A stretch of 64,000 nucleotides of DNA from Salinilacustrithrix sp034522155 (GCA_034522155.1 JAXHLP010000001.1:62001-126000); one strand, 5' to 3'. Positions 25,090-34,183 are shown, numbered from the stretch's first letter. Translations and numbers: made by a program. Notes: generated by a model not told the origin, from the letters alone.

Positions 25090-25820
25090 CCCGTCACCCC
25101 TGCACCCGAGTGTTGATCCGTGAGCGGGGTGGCTTCGCCACCTTCGTACTTCCGCTCGACGTAGCGCTCGCCGAGACGGAACAACCCGTTGATGATCTGG
25201 GCGAGGATGAAGTAGATGACGAGCGCGTTGAAGAAGAGCGCCGGCGTCGCGACGGGGTTGTCGGCGAGGATCCGGTTGGTGTTGAGCTTGTCGATCTCGA
25301 AGGTGAGATCGGACAACCCGACCAGCGACACGAGCGCCGTGCCCTTGAGGATCTCGATGGTGAGGTTGCCCATGGGCGGCAGGATCACGCGCATCGCCTG
25401 GGGCAGCACGATGTAGCGGAGGCGCTGGGTGTTCGTGAGGTTGAGCGCGATCGACGCCTCGCTCTGGCCGTTGGGCACCGAGAGGATCGCGCCACGGATG
25501 ATCTCGGCGCCGTAGCCCCCCATGTTCACGCCGAGCGCGATGGTGGCCAGCACGAACACCTCACGCTGCGGGAGCCCGAGGAGGATCGGGATGGCATAGG
25601 CCATGATGAACAGCAGCACGATGGTGGAGATGCCGCGGGCGAACTCCACGTAGACGAGCGAGGCGCCGCGGACCCACCTGCGATCGGACAGCCGGGCGAC
25701 GCCGAAGATCAGCGACAGCACCACACCGAGGACGAACGCCGCGCCGAGGAGCTGGGTGGTGACGATGACCCCCTCGAGGACCCGTTCGTACTGGTTCTCG
25801 CTGAGGATCAGTCCGTCCAT
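25086..25820 (-). CDS. ehuC: Ectoine/amino-acid ABC transporter permease 1
   Basis: Permease of 244 residues, about five transmembrane helices. YVEFARGISTIVLLFIMAYA and the EAA-loop ALNLTNTQRLRYIVLPQAMRVILPP match the polar amino acid permease family. It follows the binding-protein gene after 94 nt that contain a strong hairpin, and overlaps the next permease by ATGA. Confidence 0.82.
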   Translation of the reverse strand: MDGLILSENQYERVLEGVIVTTQLLGAAFVLGVVLSLIFGVARLSDRRWVRGASLVYVEFARGISTIVLLFIMAYAIPILLGLPQREVFVLATIALGVNMGGYGAEIIRGAILSVPNGQSEASIALNLTNTQRLRYIVLPQAMRVILPPMGNLTIEILKGTALVSLVGLSDLTFEIDKLNTNRILADNPVATPALFFNALVIYFILAQIINGLFRLGERYVERKYEGGEATPLTDQHSGAGVTG

Positions 25821-25868
25821 CGCCGCCCCTTCGTACCGGTCTTGGTTCGTGTACCGGAGGTGCTCCGA

Positions 25869-25899
25869 GTGCCGACCGGTCGCGTGGACCGGCCGGCAC
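25869..25899 (-). promoter_or_regulatory. Intercistronic hairpin behind the binding-protein gene
   Basis: On the mRNA (minus strand), GTGCCGGCCGGTC pairs with GACCGGTCGGCAC over a 5-nt loop: a 13-bp stem with one G-U pair. It begins 15 nt after the binding-protein stop. Such hairpins stabilise the upstream message or partly stop transcription, giving more binding protein than permease. No T-tract. Confidence 0.6.
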
Positions 25900-25914
25900 C
25901 CGTCGCGCCGGATG

Positions 25915-26847
25915 TCAGCCGGTCAGGTCCTCGACGGTGAGATCCTGGGCCAGGAGCACGTCCTCCTCGGCGAAGCCGAACTCGGTGATGATGTCGACCA
26001 GTTCGCCGTTCTCCTGCATCTCGTTGAGCTGGTCGTTGAACGCGTCGCGAAGCTCCTGGTTCTCCGTGCGGAAGCCGAAGCCACCGCAGCCCAGGACGTC
26101 TTCTCCGTTCTCGTCGACGGGCGTGAACGAGGCGACGGGTTCGAAGCCGTCGAGGGCGTCGGTCTGCTGCTTGACGGTCAGGTACGTGCCCGTCACCGCG
26201 TCGACGCGGCCGGCTTCGAGGGCGTCGTACTGGGCGTTGACGTCGGAGAAGAGCTCGATCTGGCTGTCGGGCACACCAGCGGTGTCGGCGTAGCCGACCT
26301 CGACCGCACCCTCGAGGATCGCGATGGTGACGTCGGGGTTGTCGACCACGGACTGGAAGTCCGAGAGGTCGTCGGGGTTGCCCTCGGGCACCGCGAAGGA
26401 TTCACCGACGCAGTAGTCGGGATCGGAGAACAGGATCTGTTCGGCCCGCTCCTCGTTGATGTACATGCCGGCCGCGATCATGTCGAACTGGCCAGCCTGG
26501 AGCCCTGAGATCAGGGCGCCGAAGTCGACCACGGTCGCCTCGATGTTGTCGACACCGAGCTCGGCGAAGACCGCGCGCGCCACCTCGGGCGCCTCGCCGG
26601 TGACGTTGCCTTCCTCGTCCTCGTAGCCGTAGGGCACCTCGTTGGCGATGCCCACTTGGATCGTGCCCGCCTCCTGGAGCTCAGCCAGCAGGCCGTCACC
26701 GCCGCCTTCGTCGGCCGAAGTGTCGTCGGTGGCGGTGTCGGTGTCGTCGTCGTCGCCGCAGGCGGCCATGATGAGGCCGAGTGCAGCGAAGAGGGCGAGG
26801 AAGCGAAGCCAGGAACGGCGTCGCCTGGACAATGCAGAGGCAGACAT
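25915..26847 (-). CDS. ehuB: Ectoine/hydroxyectoine-type solute-binding lipoprotein (EhuB-like)
   Basis: Family-3 periplasmic-type binding protein, 310 residues, anchored by the lipobox MAAC followed by an acidic linker. Mature segments resemble EhuB: VGIANEVPYGY, GEAPEVARAVF, ALISGLQAGQFDMIAAGMYI, then NEERAEQ. The Glu of NEVPYG and the Arg of NEERAEQ stand where EhuB binds ectoine, which supports but does not prove that ligand. The ATG at 26847 has AAGGAG upstream; a longer open frame lacks support. First gene of the ehuBCDA-like operon. Compatible-solute uptake would suit a saline habitat. Confidence 0.78.
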   Translation of the reverse strand: MSASALSRRRRSWLRFLALFAALGLIMAACGDDDDTDTATDDTSADEGGGDGLLAELQEAGTIQVGIANEVPYGYEDEEGNVTGEAPEVARAVFAELGVDNIEATVVDFGALISGLQAGQFDMIAAGMYINEERAEQILFSDPDYCVGESFAVPEGNPDDLSDFQSVVDNPDVTIAILEGAVEVGYADTAGVPDSQIELFSDVNAQYDALEAGRVDAVTGTYLTVKQQTDALDGFEPVASFTPVDENGEDVLGCGGFGFRTENQELRDAFNDQLNEMQENGELVDIITEFGFAEEDVLLAQDLTVEDLTG

Positions 26848-26902
26848 GGGCTGGGACTCCTTCAGCAGGGGTTTTGTGTGTCCCGAGCGACCGGCACGCC
26901 GT

Positions 26903-26921
26903 CCGATCGGTTCTCGATCGG
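26903..26921 (-). promoter_or_regulatory. Inverted repeat upstream of the Ehu-like operon
   Basis: CCGATCG and CGATCGG separated by 5 nt lie about 56 nt upstream of the binding-protein start, in the 175-nt divergent space before the phosphatase gene. It may be an operator or a leader hairpin. No regulator gene is adjacent. Confidence 0.35.
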
Positions 26922-27022
26922 GCGAAGACGCACCGAACCCGAGCTCGTCGAGAAGCCGCTGCGGTGGTGGCTCCTTGTTAGCACCTACGCGGCAGGGGTC
27001 GCGCCGATACCGTGGATCGGTG

Positions 27023-27538
27023 ATGACCGAGCCTTCGAAGTGGCGCACCGGACGCAGCGTCGACGGCGGCATCGATCGCGTGCCCGTGCCCGCCACCGCG
27101 GGAACGCTGTGGCTGTGTGGCAAGCACCTGATCGGACCGGATCCGGTCGCCACCATCGAGCGGCTGGGCGTCGACACCGTGGTCTGCCTCAGCCAGCAGC
27201 ACGAGCTGATCCAGCGCTACCCGCACTACGTCGACTGGCTGGCTCAGCGGGGTGACCACGCGATCTGGCACCCGGTCCCCGACCTGCACGCGCCACCCCT
27301 CGCCGAGGCCACGCGCCTCGCCGACGAGATCCTGCGCCGGCTCGACCTCGGCCACTCGGTGCTCGTCCACTGCGGAGCCGGAATCGGCCGCGCCGGCACG
27401 ATGGCCGCGGCGGTGCTGCTACGCCGTGGCGTCGACCTCGACACCACCCTCGACACGATCGCCGCCTGCCGACCCACGGCCGGTCCCGAGGCCGGTGCCC
27501 AGACCGAGCTGCTCGAGGCCATGGGCAGTGGCGGCTGA
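27023..27538 (+). CDS. Dual-specificity protein phosphatase-like protein
   Basis: Cysteine phosphatase of 171 residues. VLVHCGAGIGRAGTMAA is the HCxxGxxR P-loop with nucleophilic Cys and phosphate-binding Arg; WHPVPDLHAPP upstream supplies the likely general-acid Asp. It is expected to remove phosphate from proteins or another phosphoester in the cytoplasm. No Shine-Dalgarno site is seen; TACCGT at 27008-27013 lies close to the start, and an in-frame GTG at 27020 directly precedes the ATG, so a leaderless GTG start is possible. Confidence 0.8.
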   Translation: MTEPSKWRTGRSVDGGIDRVPVPATAGTLWLCGKHLIGPDPVATIERLGVDTVVCLSQQHELIQRYPHYVDWLAQRGDHAIWHPVPDLHAPPLAEATRLADEILRRLDLGHSVLVHCGAGIGRAGTMAAAVLLRRGVDLDTTLDTIAACRPTAGPEAGAQTELLEAMGSGG

Positions 27539-27965
27539 CGATCTCCGGGCGCTGACCGTGGCAGAGGGTCACCGCCTGGTCGACTTCGCCGAGACCACCC
27601 GCGTCGGTGACTGGACGCTGCGGTCCTCCCTCGTCCGCTACGCGCAGCGATCGCCGGTGGCGGCGAGTGCCGTGCTCGAGGTGCTCCGACGCACCGACGG
27701 GGCGTTGGCGCCCTATGCCCGGCAGCTCCAGACCACGACCATCGCCGACGTCGCCGACACCGACGACACCTCCCCCGGTCTCCTCGCGCTGCTCGAACCG
27801 GCGGTCGTGCTCGACGAGCTCGGCCACACGCTCGCCGCCTGGGCCCACGACCGGACGAGCGCCGCACCCGATGCCGAGGTCCGCGACGCGGTCGGTCACG
27901 CCCACGCCCTGCTCGAGGCACTCGGCGTGCCTCGCGAGACACGCCCGCCTCGACGAGCGGGGTAG
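27528..27965 (+). CDS. Small predicted helical protein, function unknown
   Basis: 145 residues from a GTG that overlaps the phosphatase gene by 11 nt, implying coupling. The sequence is Ala/Leu/Asp-rich and probably all-helical (VAASAVLEVLRRTDGALAP, LLALLEPAVVLDELGHTLA) with no membrane segment or known motif. It may be a partner or target-binding subunit of the phosphatase; this is positional inference only. Confidence 0.55.
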   Translation: MAADDLRALTVAEGHRLVDFAETTRVGDWTLRSSLVRYAQRSPVAASAVLEVLRRTDGALAPYARQLQTTTIADVADTDDTSPGLLALLEPAVVLDELGHTLAAWAHDRTSAAPDAEVRDAVGHAHALLEALGVPRETRPPRRAG

Positions 27966-27984
27966 GCGCGGGGTCGGCGCGGCG

Positions 27985-28650
27985 TCAGGTCGTGTCGGTG
28001 CCGAGGGTGATGACGAGGACGGCCCGACCGGCGATCACGTCGGGGGACGCTTCCTCGTCGAAGGGGGCGATGGTCGCCGTCGGCACGCCGAGGTCGACGC
28101 GGGCCCGGACCGCCTCGGCGCAGTGGCCGGGCAGGTACTCGATCTCGGTGGTCTCGTGGTAGTTGGCGTTGGCGGGCGGCATCGAGGTGTAGCCGAGCTC
28201 CTCGAGGTCGTCGGTGTTCTCACCAGCGTGACCGTCGCGCGACGTGCCGTTGAGCACGAGCACCGTGGAATCGGCGCGCTCTCGGAGCGGCCGGGCGTCG
28301 CGGTCGTCGTCCACGCACTCGGCCGGGGGTGCGTCGCCGTCGACCGAGGCCGGATCGGGCGGCGCCGTCGTGGTGGTCGTCGTGGTGGTGGCCTCGGTGG
28401 TCGTCGTGGTCGACGAGTCGGCCGTCGCCGCCTCACGTTCACCGTCGCCGTCGTCGATGGAGGCGACCGCGGCCGCCAGGAAGAGGACGCCGCCCAGGAT
28501 GGCCAGGACCAACAACGCCCGCGACCGCTCCGCGATGCTGGGATGCCACTGGTCGTTGCGGCCGACGTCCACCCAGGCACCATCGTCCCAGGCGACCCCG
28601 TCGGCGTCGTCGTCACCCCGGGAGCGTGCGGGTTCATCTCCTCCGGCCAC
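27985..28650 (-). CDS. LytR C-terminal domain (LytR_C) membrane protein
   Basis: About 221 residues. A cytoplasmic N-terminus leads to one transmembrane segment (RALLVLAILGGVLFLAAAVA), then a Thr-rich extracellular linker. The C-terminal domain reads STVLVLNGTSRDGHAGENTDDLEELGY, as in the LytR_C domain found with cell-wall-linking LCP proteins. No LCP catalytic domain is present. The GTG at 28650 was chosen for the upstream AGGA; the frame stays open to 28728. Confidence 0.68.
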   Translation of the reverse strand: MAGGDEPARSRGDDDADGVAWDDGAWVDVGRNDQWHPSIAERSRALLVLAILGGVLFLAAAVASIDDGDGEREAATADSSTTTTTEATTTTTTTTAPPDPASVDGDAPPAECVDDDRDARPLRERADSTVLVLNGTSRDGHAGENTDDLEELGYTSMPPANANYHETTEIEYLPGHCAEAVRARVDLGVPTATIAPFDEEASPDVIAGRAVLVITLGTDTT

Positions 28651-28790
28651 GGCCCAGATCCTGCCACCCGATCGCGGCAACGACCCGCCAGGATGCCGCC
28701 GGGACGGGGCCGGCGTCAGGCGGCGCACCGGACGCCGTCCCCCGATCTACGCTCCGTGGCCAACTGCACGACCGTCGCAGGAGGAGCTCC

Positions 28791-30287
28791 GTGCCCACCG
28801 AACACCTCGACGTGCTCATCGTCGGCGCCGGGCTTTCCGGCATCGGCGCCGGCCACTACATCCAGACCGAGTGTCCGTGGGCGACCTACGCGATCTTCGA
28901 GGCCCGGGGCTCGATCGGGGGGACCTGGGACCTGTTCCGGTACCCGGGGATCCGGTCCGACTCGGACATGTACACCCTCGGCTACTCGTTCCGGCCCTGG
29001 AACGGCGAGAAGGCCATCGCGGACGGCGACTCGATCCTGGCCTACATCGAGGAGACCGCCGCCGAGGAGCGCATCGACGACAAGATCCACTTCCACCACC
29101 GGATCGAGCGCGCCGACTGGTCCACCGATGACGCGTGCTGGTCCGTCACGGCGCGCCGCACCGACCCCGACGCCGGCACCGACGAGCTCGTCGAGCTCAC
29201 CGCCGGGTTCATCTTCTCCTGCGCCGGCTACTACCGCTACGACCACGGCCACCAGCCCGACTTCCCCGGTCGAGACCGGTTCCAGGGCGAATTCATCCAC
29301 CCCCAGGCCTGGCCGGAGGACCTCGAGTACGCAGGAAAGAAGGTGGTGGTCATCGGCAGCGGCGCCACCGCCATCACCCTCATCCCGTCGATGGCCGAGG
29401 ACACCGAGCACATCACGATGCTCCAGCGCTCCCCCAGCTACATCCTCTCGGTGCCGGCCGAGAACCCGCTCACGTCGCTGCTCCGGCGCCTCCTGCCGCC
29501 CAAGTACTCGGGCACGATCATGCGCTGGTTCATGGCGATCATGACCCAGGGGATGTACCAGGTCAGCCAACGCTTCCCGAACGCCGTCGCCCGGCTCCTC
29601 AAGCGAGGGGTGCGGGCCCAGCTCCCCGACGACTTCGACGTCGATCGCCACTTCACGCCCACCTACGACCCGTGGGACCAGCGGCTGTGCATCGTGCCCG
29701 ACGGCGACCTGTTCCGCTCCATCGACAAGGGCCAGGCGTCGATCGTGACCGACCACATCGACACCATCACCGAGCACGGCATCCGCGTGCAGTCGGGCGA
29801 GGAGCTCGAGGCCGACATCATCGTCTCGGCCACCGGGCTCGAGCTGCTGTTCCTCGGCGGCATCGAGGCCACGGTCGACGGTGAGAAGGTCGACCTGCCG
29901 AACAAGCTCACCTACAAGGGCATGATGATCGAGGACGTGCCCAACCTGGCGGTCGCGCTCGGGTACACGAATGCGTCGTGGACCCTGAAGTGCGAACTGA
30001 CCTGCCAGTACGTGACCCGGCTTCTCAACCACCTGCACGAGACCGGACTGCGCCAGTGCACGCCGGTGAACGACGACCCCACGATCACCGAGGAGCCGCT
30101 CCTCAACCTCGACTCGGGCTACATCCGGCGGGCCGCCCACGAGCTCCCCAAGCAGGGCTCCGACTTTCCGTGGCAGGTGCACCAGAGCTTTCTCGCCGAC
30201 CACCGGGCCATGCAACGCAGCGACATCCACGACCGCGCCATGCGGTTCACCAACCCCGCCCCGCAGCGCACCCCCGAATCGGTCTGA
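28791..30287 (+). CDS. Flavin-containing (Baeyer-Villiger-like) monooxygenase
   Basis: FAD/NADPH monooxygenase of 498 residues. GAGLSGIGAG (~residue 12) binds FAD, with GGTWDLFRYPGIRSDSDMYT following. FQGEFIHPQAWP (~164-175) is the FMO/BVMO-type fingerprint FxGxxxHxxxW, and VIGSGATAI (~185) is the NADPH loop. It would insert oxygen into a ketone or oxidise a soft heteroatom; the substrate is unknown. The GTG start has an excellent AGGAGGAG. A second, longer monooxygenase begins only 58 nt after its stop, but with a separate operator. Confidence 0.85.
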   Translation: MPTEHLDVLIVGAGLSGIGAGHYIQTECPWATYAIFEARGSIGGTWDLFRYPGIRSDSDMYTLGYSFRPWNGEKAIADGDSILAYIEETAAEERIDDKIHFHHRIERADWSTDDACWSVTARRTDPDAGTDELVELTAGFIFSCAGYYRYDHGHQPDFPGRDRFQGEFIHPQAWPEDLEYAGKKVVVIGSGATAITLIPSMAEDTEHITMLQRSPSYILSVPAENPLTSLLRRLLPPKYSGTIMRWFMAIMTQGMYQVSQRFPNAVARLLKRGVRAQLPDDFDVDRHFTPTYDPWDQRLCIVPDGDLFRSIDKGQASIVTDHIDTITEHGIRVQSGEELEADIIVSATGLELLFLGGIEATVDGEKVDLPNKLTYKGMMIEDVPNLAVALGYTNASWTLKCELTCQYVTRLLNHLHETGLRQCTPVNDDPTITEEPLLNLDSGYIRRAAHELPKQGSDFPWQVHQSFLADHRAMQRSDIHDRAMRFTNPAPQRTPESV

Positions 30288-30305
30288 CCAGCACGTCGCG
30301 GTGAG

Positions 30306-30327
30306 ATCTTGACCCGCGGGTCAAGAT
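30306..30327 (+). promoter_or_regulatory. Perfect 22-bp palindrome (putative operator) before the second monooxygenase
   Basis: The half-site ATCTTGACCCG is followed directly by its exact reverse complement, with no spacer. It contains a -35-like TTGACC (30309-30314). A weak -10-like TTCTGT at 30333-30338 lies 7 nt before the ATG at 30346, which has no ribosome-binding site, so a repressor here would cover a leaderless promoter. TetR-family operators often look like this; no such regulator is in the window. Confidence 0.65.
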
Positions 30328-30345
30328 TGTGCTTCTGTCCCGTTC

Positions 30346-32193
30346 ATGACCGCCATCGGGGATGCTGGCACGGGGGATGTCGGCGATGATGCCGGCAACG
30401 CGCGCACCATCGACCGCGAGTCGCTGCGGGAGAAGTACCGCATCGAGCGCGACAAGCGGCTGCGGGAGGACGGCAACGACCAGTACCTCGAGCCGGTCGG
30501 GCAGTTCTCGTACCTGCTCGAGGATCCCTACGCCGAGCCCGAACCGCGGGAGCCGTTGACCGACGAGGTCACCGTCGCGTTCATCGGCGGCGGCTTCGCC
30601 GGGCTCGTGACCGGCGCCCGCCTCAAGCAGGCCGGCGTCGACGACGTTCGGATCATCGAGAAGGCCGGCGACTTCGGCGGCACCTGGTACTGGAACCGCT
30701 ACCCCGGCGCCCAGTGCGACACCACCTCCTTCGTGTACATGCCCCTCCTCGAGGAGACCGGGCACATGCCGACCGAGAAGTACGCGCACGCGCCGGAGAT
30801 CCTCGAGCACTGCCGGCGCATCGGCCGCCACTTCGACCTCGACGACGACGCGGTCTTCTCCACCGAGGTCACCGACCTCGAGTGGGACGACGACGCCTCC
30901 CGGTGGATCATCCGCACCAACCGGGGCGACGAGATGCGAGCGAAGTTCGTGTGCATGGGCACCGGTCCCCTGCACCGTCCAAAGCTGCCCGGCATCCCCG
31001 GCATCGAGACCTTCACGGGCCACAGCTTCCACACCAGTCGCTGGGACTACGACTACACCGGCGGTGATCCGGCGGGCGCGCCCATGGACCGGCTCGCCGA
31101 CAAGCGGGTCGGCATCATCGGCACCGGCGCCACCTCGGTGCAGTGCATCCCCCACCTCGCCCGCTCCGCCGCGCACCTCTACGTGTTCCAGAGGACCCCG
31201 TCGTCGATCGACGTCCGCGACAACGTGCCCATCGATCCCGAGTGGTTCGAGACCGAGGTGAACGAGCCGGGCTGGCAGCAGAAGTGGATGACGAACTTCG
31301 CCACCCTGCAGACCGGCGGGTTCGCCGAGGAGGACCTGGTCATGGACGGCTGGACCGACATCGCCAAACGCATCCGCGACAAGGTCCTCGAGCTCGGCGC
31401 CACCGAGTTCACCGCCGACACCTTCATCCAGGCGTTCTACGAGAGCGATGACGAGAAGATGGAGGAGATCCGGGCGCGGGTCGACCAGCTCATCGAGGAC
31501 CCTGACACCGCCGAGGCACTCAAGCCCTGGTACCGCCAACTGTGCAAGCGACCGTGCTTCCACGACGAGTACCTACAGGCCTACAACAACCCGAACGTGA
31601 CCCTCGTCGACACCGACGGGCAGGGCGTGGAACGCATCACCGAGACCGGTGTCGTGGTCGACGGCGTCGAGTACGAGGTCGACTGCCTGATCTACGCGTC
31701 CGGCTTCGAGGTGGGCACCGAGTACACGCGCCGGTCGGGCTTCGACGCCACGGGCAGGGACGGGCGCACCCTCGGCGAGTACTGGGCCGACGGCATGCGG
31801 ACGATGCACGGCATACACGTGGCCGGGTTTCCGAACATGTTCGTCGTGGGGTTCAACCAGGCCGCCAACCTGGTGTCGAACGTGCCCCACAACTTCATCG
31901 AGGCCGGCCAGACCATCGCCACCATCGTCCGCCACGCGCTCGACATCGGCGCCGAGGAGGTCGAGGTGACCCAGGAGGCCGAGGACGCCTGGATCGAGCG
32001 GCTGCTGGGCAATCCCCGGATGTTCGGCGGCGACCCCGACTGCACGCCCGGGTACTACAACAACGAGGGCCAGCCCACGACCGAGGCGGGCAAGCTCAGC
32101 ATGGCCGGCTTCCCCGAGGGCCCGGTGGCCTATTTCCACTACATCGACCGCTGGCGCAACTCCGGCGACTTCGAGGGTCTCGAGTTCCGCTGA
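30346..32193 (+). CDS. Type I Baeyer-Villiger monooxygenase
   Basis: 615-residue FAD/NADPH monooxygenase with an N-terminal extension of ~75 residues. GGGFAGLVTG (~residue 80) binds FAD, GGTWYWNRYPGAQCD follows, FTGHSFHTSRWD (~223-234) matches the BVMO fingerprint FxGxxxHTxxWD, and GIIGTGATSVQC is the NADPH loop. It is expected to convert ketones, possibly cyclic or steroidal, to esters or lactones. The perfect palindrome upstream points to substrate-induced expression. It is followed by convergent genes, so it forms a single-gene unit. Confidence 0.88.
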   Translation: MTAIGDAGTGDVGDDAGNARTIDRESLREKYRIERDKRLREDGNDQYLEPVGQFSYLLEDPYAEPEPREPLTDEVTVAFIGGGFAGLVTGARLKQAGVDDVRIIEKAGDFGGTWYWNRYPGAQCDTTSFVYMPLLEETGHMPTEKYAHAPEILEHCRRIGRHFDLDDDAVFSTEVTDLEWDDDASRWIIRTNRGDEMRAKFVCMGTGPLHRPKLPGIPGIETFTGHSFHTSRWDYDYTGGDPAGAPMDRLADKRVGIIGTGATSVQCIPHLARSAAHLYVFQRTPSSIDVRDNVPIDPEWFETEVNEPGWQQKWMTNFATLQTGGFAEEDLVMDGWTDIAKRIRDKVLELGATEFTADTFIQAFYESDDEKMEEIRARVDQLIEDPDTAEALKPWYRQLCKRPCFHDEYLQAYNNPNVTLVDTDGQGVERITETGVVVDGVEYEVDCLIYASGFEVGTEYTRRSGFDATGRDGRTLGEYWADGMRTMHGIHVAGFPNMFVVGFNQAANLVSNVPHNFIEAGQTIATIVRHALDIGAEEVEVTQEAEDAWIERLLGNPRMFGGDPDCTPGYYNNEGQPTTEAGKLSMAGFPEGPVAYFHYIDRWRNSGDFEGLEFR

Positions 32194-32231
32194 CCCGGCA
32201 GACCTCGACCGGACACGGACGCCGTGCAGTA

Positions 32232-33011
32232 TCAGTGGGGCCAGACGTCGGGGTCGGGGTGGCCCAGGTAGCGGGTCAACCGGCCGAGCTTGGCCAGGAT
32301 CAGCGCCTTCACCACGACGTTGCGCGCGAACCACGGCAACTCGGCGACCTGGCGCAGCAGACTCCGCACCCGACCGCGGGTGTCGAGGTCGACGCGTCGG
32401 TAGCACGTCAGTGACGAGGAGCGCCCCTCGTACGACCATGCCGTCGAGGTGAACAGCTCGGTGACTTGGGCCAGCGTCACCCCCACCGACGCGAACGAGT
32501 CGTGGATGAGCATCCGGCCACCCGGCACCACCCGTGCCCCCCAGGTCCGGATGTCGGCGCGCGCCGGACCGAAGCGATGTGCGCCATCGATGAAGAGGAG
32601 GTCGATCTCGCCCGTCACCTCGTCGACGGCGTCGTCGGAGGAGGCGCGGACATGACGCACGCGCTCGCGCACGCCGGCGTCGCGGAGATTCGACTCGAAC
32701 ACGGCATTGTCGTCGGCGGCCTCGGCCTCGTAGCCGGAGAGCTCCTGGGGTCCCCGGTCGTTGCCCGCGTGCGGATCGATCGCGACGAACTGCGCGCTCG
32801 TCGGGGCACTTGCGGCGAGCACGATCGTCGACCGGCCACGGAACGAGCCGATCTCGACGATCCGGCCCGTGTCCGGCACGGCACGAGCCGACTCGTGGAG
32901 CAGGGCCACCTGCCCGTCGGTCAACCAGCCCTCGACATCCTCGACGATCCGTTGCGCCGCGGCGGGATCGGTGAGGGGGAACGACGGAGGCGACTCGGCT
33001 GGGTCACGCAC
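32232..33011 (-). CDS. Class I SAM-dependent methyltransferase
   Basis: 259 residues. RIVEIGSFRGRSTIVLA is motif I (SAM binding), FVAIDPHAGND motif II, and EIDLLFIDGAHRFGPARADI the post-II region typical of Methyltransf_24 proteins. A C-terminal stretch of ~45 basic residues follows the fold. The GTG start has no Shine-Dalgarno; TAGCGT (33023-33018) ends 6 nt upstream, suggesting a leaderless mRNA. Substrate unknown; relatives modify glycans or small hydroxylated molecules. Confidence 0.8.
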   Translation of the reverse strand: MRDPAESPPSFPLTDPAAAQRIVEDVEGWLTDGQVALLHESARAVPDTGRIVEIGSFRGRSTIVLAASAPTSAQFVAIDPHAGNDRGPQELSGYEAEAADDNAVFESNLRDAGVRERVRHVRASSDDAVDEVTGEIDLLFIDGAHRFGPARADIRTWGARVVPGGRMLIHDSFASVGVTLAQVTELFTSTAWSYEGRSSSLTCYRRVDLDTRGRVRSLLRQVAELPWFARNVVVKALILAKLGRLTRYLGHPDPDVWPH

Positions 33012-33058
33012 GCCGGCACGCTAACCGCGCGGACTCACCTCGCCCGAGGACAGGCTGG

Positions 33059-34183
33059 CTACTCCCCGGCTGGTGCCCCGCAGTCGGTGCAGCGCACGTC
33101 GCCGGGCATGCCGCCCTCCACCAGCTCGGCGAGCCAATCGAGGAACGCCGTGCCCTCGACCGTGAGGTCGTAGAGATCGTCCCGGCCGAGGATGGTGTGG
33201 TTCTCACCTGGCGCCACGTAGGTCGAGAGGTCGACCCCGTTGCCCTCCACGAGCTGCTCGTTCTGGTCGAGCACGTCGAGGAGCGTGCCGCCCTCGAGGC
33301 CCGCGAGGTCGACGAAGCTGCGTTGGACCTCGTCGAAGGCGTTGTCGTAGCGGGCCATGCGGATCGAGGCGTCGTGGCGCCCGGCCAGGTGGAAGAGGTC
33401 GGGGATGCCGAACGCCGCTGCATCGATGTCTTCGGTCACCTCCCAGTCCGGGATGGACGCCTCGACGCCCCACAGCGAGCCGATCGTCCCGTTGACGGTG
33501 GGATTGCTGGAGTAGCCGCCCGAGGCGTCGGCCAACACGCCGACGTCGGCGTCGGGCAGTTCGTCGGAGACCAGCCCGCCGAACAACGGCGCGGGCACGC
33601 CGCCAGCACTCGACCCGGTGACGAACACGTCGGTCGCGTCCGGGAAGTTCTCCACGAGGTGGTCGAGACCCTGGCTGGCATTGACGTAGCCGTTGTGCTC
33701 GACCGTGAGCTCGTCGGTGTACTCGGTGGTGGCATCGCCCAGGTGCACGTCACCCGAGCAGTACGGCACGAAGACCATCGACCAGCCGGCGAACGGGTTG
33801 GCCTCGTTGTCGAAGTCGAAGATCCCGGGATTGCCGGTGGGGTCGTCGGCGGGGCCGGTCGTCACCTTGTAGGTGCCGTCGCTGAACGAGCACGTCTCGG
33901 CCGAGAAGCACGCACCGCCGCCCTGGAAGTAGAGCACGACCTTCTCGGGGTCGTCGGTGCGGGAGAAGTAGGTGTACTCCGACCCGTCGGCGCACTCGCA
34001 GTCCTCGTCGGCTTCGTGCATGACCCATTCCGGCGGCGGCCGTGTCGTGGTGGTCGTCGACTCGGCCGCGCTCGTCGTCGTCTCGTCGGCGCTGGCGCTG
34101 TCGTCGTCACCGCTGCACGCGGCCACGATGGCGACCAGCGAGAGTGCGGCCAGCACGGCGCGGATACGACTCGATCGGATCAT
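33059..34183 (-). CDS. Pectinacetylesterase-family lipoprotein
   Basis: 374-residue lipoprotein: leader with lipobox VAAC, acidic and Thr-rich linker, then a Notum/pectinacetylesterase-like hydrolase. VLYFQGGGACFSAETC forms the oxyanion-hole region, VPYCSGDVHLGD is the family motif, VFVTGSSAGGVPAP holds the nucleophilic Ser, and GENHTIL supplies the His. Several Cys pairs suggest disulfides outside the membrane. It would deacylate an extracellular ester; pectin itself is not implied. GGGGGAG precedes the ATG. Confidence 0.82.
   Translation of the reverse strand: MIRSSRIRAVLAALSLVAIVAACSGDDDSASADETTTSAAESTTTTTRPPPEWVMHEADEDCECADGSEYTYFSRTDDPEKVVLYFQGGGACFSAETCSFSDGTYKVTTGPADDPTGNPGIFDFDNEANPFAGWSMVFVPYCSGDVHLGDATTEYTDELTVEHNGYVNASQGLDHLVENFPDATDVFVTGSSAGGVPAPLFGGLVSDELPDADVGVLADASGGYSSNPTVNGTIGSLWGVEASIPDWEVTEDIDAAAFGIPDLFHLAGRHDASIRMARYDNAFDEVQRSFVDLAGLEGGTLLDVLDQNEQLVEGNGVDLSTYVAPGENHTILGRDDLYDLTVEGTAFLDWLAELVEGGMPGDVRCTDCGAPAGE

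Noticed and set aside
26642..27022. Upstream extension of the phosphatase frame into the ehuB gene
   Set aside because: This part is antisense to the ehuB leader and lipobox; the conserved fold starts after 27023.
28329..28790. Upstream extension of the first monooxygenase frame
   Set aside because: Arg/Pro-rich, antisense to the LytR_C gene; GTG 28791 has a strong AGGAGGAG and the FAD loop directly after.
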